Below, piece by piece: positions 55,046-64,000 of a stretch of DNA of 64,000 nucleotides (within the stretch, counting starts at the first letter, position 1; every line of letters starts with the position of its first letter). The stretch is from Ambrosia x helenae (Eukaryota > Streptophyta > Magnoliopsida > Asterales > Asteraceae). The position numbers and the translations under genes were made by a program. Location: contig CM061227.1 in NCBI GenBank assembly GCA_030844895.1, positions 108,346,659 through 108,410,658 on the forward strand. The letters are read 5' to 3'. The notes under the pieces are model-generated. The model did no database searches, had not been told where the DNA came from, and was given only the letters and a program-made list of their open reading frames with translations.

Positions 55046-56597
55046 CAATTTTTTTTTTTTTTGTCCTTTACACCTATATTATCTTTATACTTTTTAAAAA
55101 TCGTTTTAAAATACTAAAACTATTTTATAAATACTACAAAATTTATTTTATGTTATTCCACTGATAAAGTTCATCACCTAAATTTTAGTTTCTCAAAAAT
55201 AATTTATTTAATATATATTATTAATAATACAAGTTTATTCATTTATATTTATTAAATTCAATAAAAATATCTAAACGATTTTATAAAGTTCCACAAAAAT
55301 TATCCTAAACTTGTATATTCTTAAACATTCCAGAAAACATTTTTATTTCAGAAAAACCATTTATTTTATATTTTTAATTAATTTTTGTTAGTTTTAATCA
55401 TAAATAAATCATAATAAATTCATTTTTCAATATTTTTGCACCAAAATTTTATATAAATTATTTCTAACTATCTAGAACTGAAATACAATTTTTAAGTCAG
55501 AAATTCTTTGATTTTAATATTTTTAGATATTAAAGTCGTATTTTGACAATTTGAAATAATTAGATTAAATATTCTATTTTCAAGAAAATAATTTTATAAA
55601 AATTATTTTCATACTTAAAACCTTATGTTGTGACGATATTCAACTTAAAATTTTACCAAGAGACTTTTATTTATTTATTTATTAAATTTCTCATAATTAA
55701 TAAACAATTTGTTTAATAAACAAATAAACGTTTATCCCCAATTCGAAGTCCTAGAAATACATGTATCCTAGAGTTATTTCTCTTACACATTATCAAATAC
55801 TTTAGGTTGATCATTTGGGAGTAATCTCAATTCATATCTCGTTGTTCAGTTAAATCTCAAACTACTACGTGAACTGTGAGTACTTCCTATCCCCTTTTTG
55901 CTTTTATTCATTTTTGGGGTGTTACATGCACACTATTACAAATTACAAATACAAGTTTACATTTTCACAATACAATTCTGGTACTATGTGCATATGCTTA
56001 CAACGTGCTTTATGCTTAGACAATACATGTAGAATACATTTGTACTTAGTGAAATCATTAACATGGTACAAGCCGACCTTAACATTGGATAGCGCTATTT
56101 GGATTGACAACCCGCCTAGATTGATTCTCCCCCTTTTTCATCGGAGAATCCGTGGCCAGTGTTAAGCTTTTTATCCATTTATTGGATAAGTACACTACAG
56201 TTCATACAGTACATTATACAGTCACATGGTTGATTTCGCTCATTTGTATGATACATAGTTTACATAATTGCACTGTAGCTTGAACTTGAATTGTATATCT
56301 TTTAACCTACTATATATATCAAAACCAGGAATGCTCACCAACATTTCGTATGTTGACCAAACCTATTTTGTACATGTTTCAGGTGCAGTTTGATCTAGTG
56401 CTTTAGCAAGGAACATTTAGTGCTTTATTTTAGTTCAGTTATTTCAATATTTACATTTCATTTAGACAATGTATTTCCATTTCCAGGTAAGACAATTTTG
56501 GATTATTCAATAATATTTACATTTTAGTACCATGAGCTTTTGAACAATCGTCACTACGTGGCACCTCGATGATTCCGCCATCGGTTGGGGTGTTACA

Positions 56598-57311
56598 GAT
56601 TGGTATCAGAGCCATGGTTATAGGGAACTAGGTTACTAGATGAAATAGGCCTAGACTATAACCGAACTTCAACTTTCATGCATTATATTTCCTAAACTAC
56701 CCTACCCCTCATTTCCCTCTACTTTCCTTCTTCTATCTTTCCCTTCTTCTCTTTCTCCATTCTTCTCATCTTTCATCATGGTGCATAGAGATGGTGTCCT
56801 ACAGGGAGTGGAAAGTTTACATCATCATAGAACGGGAGCAGTACCTTTTATGGAGACACTCTTAGACATAATACCTACTCTTATTTTGCTCCTTCAAAGT
56901 TGTTGAACTTTAATGAGTGTGATAAGGACACGTGCAATCTGGAAGGGTGGACGCATGTACACTGGGTTTTCTGGCATAGGCAAGCATAGTGCATAAATCC
57001 ATTTACGGACCTGTTATGCTTACCTGGGGATTCCTGGAGTGAGTGTCCACTTATAGGCTAAAGCATGTCTTCTTTGATCACCATTGGGTTCAATTCCTTT
57101 GAAAAGTCAACGTTCTTGTTAGGCTTTACAGTCAGACAAGGACACTCCAAGCATTTATGCAAGTTTTCAATAATACTCTCTCGCTTCATATACAATATCC
57201 TATATATCATGATTTTCATATATTGCTTACAAGTTCATACTTACATAATCATCTGTACAGTTATACACTCACATTTTCTAATCTCATGATTATTCATTGA
57301 CTACCTCATAG
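56598..57311 (+). other. Family C PBS and leader
   Basis: The initiator-Met-type PBS (56601-56613) comes first, followed by a noncoding leader with blocks (ttcctggagtgagtgtccac, ttataggctaaagc) that reappear in the family A and B leaders. Confidence 0.8.
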
Positions 57312-58529
57312 ATGTCTGCTCGCCGCATGCTCCGTGATGCCAGCCAACGCCCTGTTCGTGCTTCTGGACGACGTTCTGATCGTCGCCTCGCATCTTTAGT
57401 CGCCGAACAAATTGCTGCAGTGATCCCAAACCTTGTCAGTGAGATAAGCCAGAATAGTAACAGTGCCAACACAGGGAGTACGACTCAATTTCGGTGCACT
57501 TTCAAACACTTTAACTCCTGCAACCCCACAAAATTCACTGGTGAGGAGGGTGCTACTGGCCTCCTCCAATGGTTTGAAAGCATGGAGAGTACTTTTGTGA
57601 ACAGTGAATGTCCTGATGAACTCCGCGTTCGCTATGCTACTAGTGTCCTTCAAAAGGGGGCGCTAACCTGGTGGAATGGTGAAAAGCGCAATCGAGGAGC
57701 TGATATTGCTTTATCATTATCTTGGGCAGATGTTAAGGAACTCATGATCGCCAAATTCTGCCCTAGGAACGAAATCAGGAAACTGGAGGAAGAGTTCCAT
57801 GGACTGAAACAAGACAGTGGTGAGAATCTTGCGTATAATACTCGATATCACGAACTTAGCATACTGGTTCCACACATGGTCACCCCAGTCTCTCGAGCAA
57901 TCGAAAAATATATCGAGGGATTACCTGACCTGATTCAAGACGTTGTCACTGGAGGCAAAGCCACTACGGTAGAAGAAGCCATCCAACTTGCAGCCACATT
58001 AACAGACAAACACGTAAGGAAAGGAAACTTGGTTAGGAAGGGCACCAAGACGCCTACTGAGAAAACCACCAATGTTGTTGAACAATCTAAGACTATTTTA
58101 GCAAAGGCCGCCACTACTGCTTCGAACTCTAAGAAACGAATGGGCAATAATCAGAACCATGCTGTTGTTGATCCGGTGGCTCAGCCTCCTATCAAGAAAG
58201 CCTACACGGGAATCCATCCTCAATGCAACACCTGCAAATATCATCACCCTGCAAATCTTCCATGCCGTCAATGCACTAGATGTGGAAGGTTTGGACACTT
58301 TGTTACCACTTGTCGAGTAATGGTTGGGACACAGAGTAATCATCAAACAGCTGCCCAGGGACCACTACAGATTACTAACGGTCGGGCATGTTATCATTGT
58401 AGAGACCCTAATCACATGCTACCTCAATGTCCCAAATTGAACAATGTAAACCTGGTGACACATGGACGAGCTTTCAATATCAATACCAACGAAACAACTG
58501 GTCAGGATGACGTTAATCCCACTGGTTAA
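57312..58529 (+). CDS. Family C Gag (intact, 405 aa)
   Basis: Structural protein that would package element RNA into particles. Start ATG at 57312 (MSARRMLRDASQRP); the N-terminal 65 residues are basic. The core has TFKHFNSCNPTKFTGEEG, GALTWWNGEKRNRG, FCPRNEIRKLEEEFHGLKQ and EKYIEGLPDLIQDVV, the retrotransposon gag domain (PF03732). Two CCHC knuckles follow: CTRCGRFGHFVTTC near residue 327 and CYHCRDPNHMLPQC near residue 361. The second has a shortened hydrophilic centre but keeps C, C, H, C. There are no stops or frameshifts, unlike family A. The frame ends without protease or RT. An intact Gag in a pol-less element suggests it may be useful in cis or simply young. Confidence 0.92.
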   Translation: MSARRMLRDASQRPVRASGRRSDRRLASLVAEQIAAVIPNLVSEISQNSNSANTGSTTQFRCTFKHFNSCNPTKFTGEEGATGLLQWFESMESTFVNSECPDELRVRYATSVLQKGALTWWNGEKRNRGADIALSLSWADVKELMIAKFCPRNEIRKLEEEFHGLKQDSGENLAYNTRYHELSILVPHMVTPVSRAIEKYIEGLPDLIQDVVTGGKATTVEEAIQLAATLTDKHVRKGNLVRKGTKTPTEKTTNVVEQSKTILAKAATTASNSKKRMGNNQNHAVVDPVAQPPIKKAYTGIHPQCNTCKYHHPANLPCRQCTRCGRFGHFVTTCRVMVGTQSNHQTAAQGPLQITNGRACYHCRDPNHMLPQCPKLNNVNLVTHGRAFNINTNETTGQDDVNPTG

Positions 58530-59684
58530 GCCATGGATGAAATCTTCTTAAGACTCGGGAATCCGACACTTGCGTTTTCATTTTAATGATTCTATTTTCA
58601 TTTTGTACCCAATTTTGTCGCACTCATTAGCATACAACATCTAGAAAATTCCTTGCATACTATTGTGTACGAACACAGATTGGAAATTTATCATATTCGA
58701 TTGCATTTATTTTAAATCGTATAAGTTTCAGACTCTACCTTCCATTTTATTGAAACATTTGGTCTTGACTTCCATGGAAATCAAAATACCTATTTCCTAA
58801 AAACATCATTGGTTATTACATGAAACTTGATTTTTCCCATAAATTAACTATTCATTGAACATTTAGTTATTCATGATACTCGTAATCTATTTCTATAGGC
58901 CACTAAGATAACACTTACACTTAATGGTTGCAGTACTTACAAACTTGCTTGCACGTGTGTATTATCCACGCAACTCTGATAAACATTTCATTTAAAGGGC
59001 TCCTCGGACGAGTGGTAGCCCATACTTAAATACAGTTATGCTTACAAGTCATTGCGAACCAATGCAATTGACCTCATTGTTACATGACCTCATTTCATTG
59101 ATAACATCTCATTGTAACTCAACATGTTTGTTGTGTCATCTTCTTGTGAAATTTATTTGCGTAATGTGTTGTTAGAATAGGATCATAGAAGGACATAAAA
59201 CCCTAATGTAAGGTAAATTGATGATTCCGGTCTGGAACGTAATCATGAATTTACAGGTGCGTTAGGGTAGTGTGAAATTCTATTAGAGTTTTTGGGAAGA
59301 TGTCCAGTACGTTTTCAAGGTATCAAAGGTGTGGTGGGTTAGCTGCGGTACACCCTGTATACAAACACTAATGATGCATTGAAAGTGAGACTGGAAGTCG
59401 GACCAGGAACAAACTCTAGTTGCTTGGTAGTTCATTTAGTCTTTCTATAGTCAGTCAACTCGTACATTTATCATAGGATTCCTAAAACTTGAAACTTAGT
59501 GAATTACTAGATCCTTATTTTCCTTATTATTCGAGACGAACCTAATCCTTAACTCACACCTATCAAACCTCATATCCAAATCATTCGAATTTTTCAAACC
59601 ACAGTTATCCTAATTTTTACCCAAGCATCCATAACCCTATGTTTCTAATAACTTCGGGACGAAGTTTCTAAAAGTAGGGGATGC
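58530..59684 (+). other. Family C 3' noncoding interior, hairpins and PPT
   Basis: No ORF. It contains the 42-nt stem-loop at 59213-59254 (outer arms GTAAATT/AATTTAC), the PPT-proximal hairpin AACTTCG-GGA-CGAAGTT at 59650-59666 and the PPT at 59670-59684. A block near 59330 (gtgtggtgggttagctgcgg) matches family B near 25990-26030 in the opposite orientation, as expected. Confidence 0.75.
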
Positions 59685-62302
59685 TGTGACATCCGTCACT
59701 TTTTATTTTTATAATAATAATAATAATAAATAAATAAATAAATCACTTATTTTTTTTAGTTAGTTAAAACAAAAAAAAATTATTTTAACCAAACCCAATA
59801 CATAACCCAAACCATAACCAAACCATTAGCCTAAACCCAATGCTCCTTTGTGGGTTTCCTGAAGCCCAACAGCCCAGCTGAATCGGCCCACCAGACAAGC
59901 CCAAGAAGCAGCCCAATTCCCCTTCCCCTTGTACCTGTTTTAAAACAAAAAAAAAATAATAATAATAAACGCTGCTGCCCGGCCTCAAACCCGGGTCAGC
60001 AGCACAACACCTTCATGTCCAACCATCTGTGCTACACTAGACTTTTGAAAGAATGCTAACCTGAATTATATATATAAACACTTCTAACTGTTTCCCCTTC
60101 TCCTTCCTTATCTGCTGTTGCTGTGCGACATTGATGGCCAACCAAAGCTTGATTTTTGGAACAAATTAATCACCATTAATTATTTATTTGACCAATAACT
60201 TAATGCTCGTCAACCTTATATCTCCATTAACGCGTTTAAACGTGTGAAGACCATTTCTTGGCAATCAATTTGGAGTCAAAATCATTATTAACATTCCATA
60301 TCAACCCACATCAACACCTTATAAATACCCGTTTTTTTATCAATTGAACCTGCACACACACACACACACATATATGCGATTAACAAAACTTCACTTTCAA
60401 TTTCTGCTAACACTCGTCGATACAAGCATAAATCGCTCGAGTTGACTTTTCGATTGACCGAGCTATAAACGCGATTCGTCATTGTAAGTCTTGATTTTTC
60501 TGTTAGGATATGTTAGTCGGCCATATACGAACAATAGCCCCAACATTACAGGGGCTATTGATCGTTAAATCATGATATTGAATAGCTAGGGCTCGATTTG
60601 TATGAATTTGGGGAAGAACACCATTGTAACTTGTGTATATAATTATTTCAAATCAGAATCTATCACAAAAACGAACCATAGACCAGTTGGTTGAGACAAG
60701 TTGTGGTAAGACTTGAACCGGCCTATGGCCCAGGTTCGATTCCCACCATAAACAATTTTTTTATTTTGTCCTTTACACCTATATTATCTTTATACTTTTT
60801 AAAAATCGTTTTAAAATACTAAAACTATTTTATAAATACTACAAAATTTATTTTATGTTATTCCACTGATAAAGTTCATCACCTAAATTTTAGTTTCTCA
60901 AAAATAATTTATTTAATATATATTATTAATAATACAAGTTTATTCATTTATATTTATTAAATTCAATAAAAATATCTAAACGATTTTATAAAGTTCCACA
61001 AAAATTATCCTAAACTTGTATATTCTTAAACATTCCAGAAAACATTTTTATTTCAGAAAAACCATTTATTTTATATTTTTAATTAATTTTTGTTAGTTTT
61101 AATCATAAATAAATCATAATAAATTCATTTTTCAATATTTTTGCACCAAAATTTTATATAATTTATTTCTAACTATCTAGAACTGAAATACAATTTTTAA
61201 GTCAGAAATTCTTTGATTTTAATATTTTTAGATATTAAAGTCGTATTTTGACAATTTGAAATAATTAGATTAAATATTCTATTTTCAAGAAAATAATTTT
61301 ATAAAAATTATTTTCATACTTAAAACCTTATGTTGTGACGATATTCAACTTAAAATTTTACCAAGAGACTTTTATTTATTTATTTATTAAATTTCTCATA
61401 ATTAATAAACAATTTGTTTAATAAACAAATAAACGTTTATCCCCAATTCGAAGTCCTAGAAATACATGTATCCTAGAGTTATTTCTCTTACACATTATCA
61501 AATACTTTAGGTTGATCATTTGGGAGTAATCTCAATTCATATCTCGTTGTTCAGTTAAATCTCAAACTACTACGTGAACTGTGAGTACTTCCTATCCCCT
61601 TTTTGCTTTTATTCATTTTTGGGGTGTTACATGTACACTATTACAAATTACAAATACAAGTTTACATTTTCACAATACAATTCTGGTACTATGTGCATAT
61701 GCTTACAACGTGCTTTATGCTTAGACAATACATGTAGAATACATTTGTACTTAGTGAAATCATTAACATGGTACAAGCCGACCTTAACATTGGATAGCGC
61801 TATTTGGATTGACAACCCGCCTAGATTGATTCTCCCCCTTTTTCATCGGAGAATCCGTGGCCAGTGTTAAGCTTTTTATCCATTTATTGGATAAGTACAC
61901 TACAGTTCATACAGTACATTATACAGTCACAGGGTTGATTTCGCTCATTTGTATGATACATAGTTTACATAATTGCACTGTAACTTGCACTTGAATTGTA
62001 TATCTTTTAACCTACTATATATATCAAAACCAGGAATGCTCACCAACATTTCGTATGTTGACCAAACCTATTTTGTACATGTTTCAGGTGCAGTTTGATC
62101 TAGTGCTTTAGCAAGGAACATTTAGTGCTTTATTTTAGTTCAGTTATTTCAAAATTTACATTTCATTTAGACAATGTATTACCATTTCCATGTAAGACAA
62201 TTTTGGATTATTCAATAATATTTACATTTTAGTACCATGAGCTTTTGAACAATCGTCACTACGTGGCACCTCGATGATTCCGCCATCGGTTGGGGTGTTA
62301 CA
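59685..62302 (+). repeat. Family C 3' LTR
   Basis: Partner of 53974-56597 with the same modules (tRNA-like at 59969-60041 and 60678-60752, downstream frame at 61574-61870). Confidence 0.92.
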
Positions 62303-62307
62303 CATAA

Positions 62308-63349
62308 CCGGGGTACACTTTTCTCGGAGATGTGTATGAATTTGACACAGACTCTGGGAAATTTGTACGCCCTTCACCGGGGAGAGGGTGAGTTTTTAGA
62401 CGAACAGGCGTCGGTTGCAAGTGAAGCCGAGCGCCTGGCACGAGAGAAGGAGGTGTATGAGACCGCGCGGGAAGCGGCTTTTGGATCAGGTTCGGAAGCT
62501 AGAGTCCGATTTGCGTCAAAAGGATGCTGATGCGGCGGAAAAGCAGAAGACCTGGGCCAACTCGACGGCGACTGTGAATACGGAGTTGGAGCGTCGTCGT
62601 CAGCTTGTGCAGAAGGCTGAGTCTGCGCTGGCTGAACAGAAGAAAGTAGCGGCGGCAAAGGCCAATGAGATGGAGGAGCTATCCTCTAAGTATGCTATTG
62701 TGGTGAGCGACCTTAAGGAGAAGGACGTCGATGTGGTGAGGATGACCACTCGGGTGTCTGAGCTAGAAGGTTAGATTAATGACCTTGTCAAGGAGAAGGA
62801 GGCATGGCAGCTTGAGAGAACTTTGATGCTTGATGCTCAGAAGGCGTACTGTGAGAAGTCCTTGTGGATTATGTCTGATGGGATATCTGCCGTAAATTGT
62901 CCTCTTTACTTTGTTGTATTTGCTTTGTTTCATCTTTTGTTTAACTCATGTAGCTGATGTCGTTGATGCAGGTCTTTGATCGTTGTTGGAATGAGCCAAA
63001 GATGGGTGAGCAGGTTGCGGAGGTGGTTGATGCGGCGCGTACAACGGGCGTGCATAGTGGTTGGTTGGAAGGGTATTTGGCTGCCAAAGATGGGGCACCG
63101 GTTGACGAGCAGCCCTTCCAAGACGTGAACACCGATCAGCTGCTGATGGAGTAGCTTGAGAAGCTTGAAAGGATGGAATTTCCGGTGCTCCAAGTTGTAA
63201 GGCAGTGTTTGGCGGATCCTGACCCTATTGCCCAGTTTAGGCGTTGGGTTGAGGAGTCGGAGCGTGCGGGGCGCGAGTGCGCGGAGAAGCAGAAAGAGAA
63301 GGCTGGCGAGGCGGGTAGTTTGGGGATGGCCCATGAGCCTCCTCGGTAG
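62308..63349 (+). pseudogene. Antisense extra ORF (copy 2), 3' part
   Basis: Resumes exon 4 after family C: a coiled coil (SEAERLAREKEVYETAR, ESALAEQKKVAAAKANEMEE) to a donor at 62892. An intron ends at 62971 (gatgcag). The last exon (62972-63349) encodes VFDRCWNEPKMGEQVAEVVD, WLEGYLAAKDG and VVRQCLADPDPIAQFRRWVE. Damage: a frame slip near 62470, TAG at 62774 and TAG at 63152, where copy 1 has sense codons. Copy 1 and copy 2 are broken at different sites, so their parent was probably open. Confidence 0.78.
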
Positions 63350-63471
63350 GATGTTTTGGTTTGTAGCTTTCTTTTACATCTGTAAATGTAACCCTTGACT
63401 GAAATGAAATATGGTGCTTTGGTTTTTCTTATGTCTGTTCTGAATGTTTTCATGTGATAGGTTACTGTGTG

Positions 63472-63658
63472 TATGAAGGGTAGATTAACTTCATAGGTTA
63501 TAAGTAAACTTAGCGTCCATTGTGTAGAGTAAATTAGCTACACAATTTAGGGCTAACGATTTGTCGTTTCTAAGTTATGAAGGGTAAATTAACTTCATAA
63601 GTTAGGAATATGGCAACGTTTGGCGCCAAGTCTTATGAAGAGTAAATTAGCTTCATAA
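63472..63658. repeat. Four stem-loops, copy 2
   Basis: 63472-63495, 63520-63545, 63575-63600 and 63633-63658. Stem sequences match copy 1 (TATGAAG/CTTCATA three times, TTGTGTAG/CTACACAA once). Loops stay 10 nt and vary only at purine positions. Confidence 0.85.
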
Positions 63659-63737
63659 GTTGGAGGCAGAGTAATAAGTTCTGCGATTGTGGACAAAATG
63701 TAAGGTGGCGGAGTACATTATTCAGAAACTGAAATGT

Positions 63738-64000
63738 TTATAAGTAGCATGGGCGCAACTGCGCTACATTCCACGATCTAGGTATAGGCGTGCCATCAAG
63801 TCTTTCGAGCGCATATGTCCCTTTTCCTAATACTTGTTGAATCTTGTATGGCCCTTCCCAATTGGGTGCGAGCTTTCCGGGGCGCTCGGAGTGAGACGCG
63901 TAGTTGTCTCTTAGGACGTAATCTCCGATGTCGAATGTGCAGGCTTTAACCTTGGAGTTATAGTAGCGCTCCAATTGTTTTTTATAGGTTGCCTCGCGTA
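63738..64000 (-). pseudogene. Tat integrase C-terminus, copy 2 (partial)
   Basis: The frame runs from beyond the window edge (EATYKKQLERYYNSKVKAC) through DIGDYVLRDN and GKLAPNWEGPYKIQQVLG to QLRPCYL and a stop at 63738. This is the GPY/F-like C-terminal domain that ends Ty3/gypsy integrases. It is open as far as visible. Typed as pseudogene because the element is interrupted elsewhere. Confidence 0.85.

Larger units (their letters stand above)
53974..56597 (+). repeat. Family C 5' LTR
   Basis: TGTGACATCCGTCAC to GGTTGGGGTGTTACA. It contains a taa microsatellite (54002-54030), an antisense tRNA-like module (54262-54333), a sense one (54971-55045) and a conserved downstream block with a 98-codon frame (55869-56165) shared with family B. 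Confidence 0.92.
53974..62302 (+). mobile_element. Gag-only Ty3/gypsy element, family C (young TR-GAG-like)
   Basis: Exact duplication cataa (53969-53973 and 62303-62307). LTRs 53974-56597 (2624 bp) and 59685-62302 (2618 bp) differ by only about 15 substitutions by eye plus microsatellite length. PBS TGGTATCAGAGCC at 56601-56613; PPT AAAAGTAGGGGATGC at 59670-59684. The interior of 3.1 kb holds a single intact Gag and no pol. It would need proteins from a related autonomous element to move. Confidence 0.93.
49798..64000 (-). mobile_element. Second Tat-lineage element, partial (runs off the right edge)
   Basis: Same layout and orientation as 981-9630: 3' LTR 49798-50882, PPT, tandem repeats, antisense gene with promoter, hairpin array, then the pol C-terminus at 63738. 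It is interrupted at 53974-62302 by family C. The rest of pol, gag and the 5' LTR must lie beyond 64000. The left target copy should be acttg (49793-49797). Confidence 0.92.

Overview
The window is a piece of nuclear plant DNA, almost certainly from a eudicot. The PBS, LTR and Helitron types, together with the gag-only Ty3/gypsy families, remind me of Asteraceae genomes, but that placement is recollection and cannot be proved here. About 83% of the window is nested transposable elements. The only host gene recognised is a two-exon cytochrome P450 on the minus strand (41836-48894). It carries an in-frame stop at codon 87.

Left nest. A Tat-lineage Ty3/gypsy element on the minus strand spans 981-39705 and is flanked by the 5-bp target duplication atgga. 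It reads, from right to left: 5' LTR (38613-39705), PBS, gag, protease, RT, a degenerate RNase H, a second (archaeal-type) RNase H, integrase, a cluster of four hairpins, an antisense multi-exon gene with its own promoter (3343-6387, plus strand), 90-bp tandem repeats, PPT and 3' LTR (981-2068). Two elements sit inside it. One is a gag-only long-LTR gypsy element, family A (9631-17112), inserted in RT. The other is a Ty1/copia element (19167-38090, TSD atatg), inserted in gag. The copia element itself hosts a solo LTR (20046-23415) that contains a Helitron (20364-21204), and a coding-free tandem LTR element, family B (24483-32802, TSD gcaac), inserted in its RNase H.

Host interval 39711-49797. 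This holds a tandem duplication in which one unit carries a Harbinger-type MITE and the other is its empty site, then the P450 gene. The 5.5-kb P450 intron holds a nonautonomous hAT element (43428-45969, TSD cgtctagg) that itself contains a second Helitron (44103-45690), and also a tRNA-derived SINE and a strong hairpin.

Right nest. A second copy of the Tat element starts at 49798 and runs off the right edge. Its antisense gene is split by a young gag-only element, family C (53974-62302, TSD cataa), whose gag ORF is intact and whose 2.6-kb LTRs are nearly identical.

The most interesting signals are not ordinary genes. They are: (i) the four-hairpin array between the convergent pol and antisense gene, kept in both Tat copies; (ii) a 42-nt stem-loop with paired stem changes and a palindromic loop, shared by families A, B and C just upstream of the 3' LTR; (iii) divergent tRNA-like A/B-box modules in the long LTRs; and (iv) the antisense gene's promoter, with three conserved G-boxes and a TATA box.
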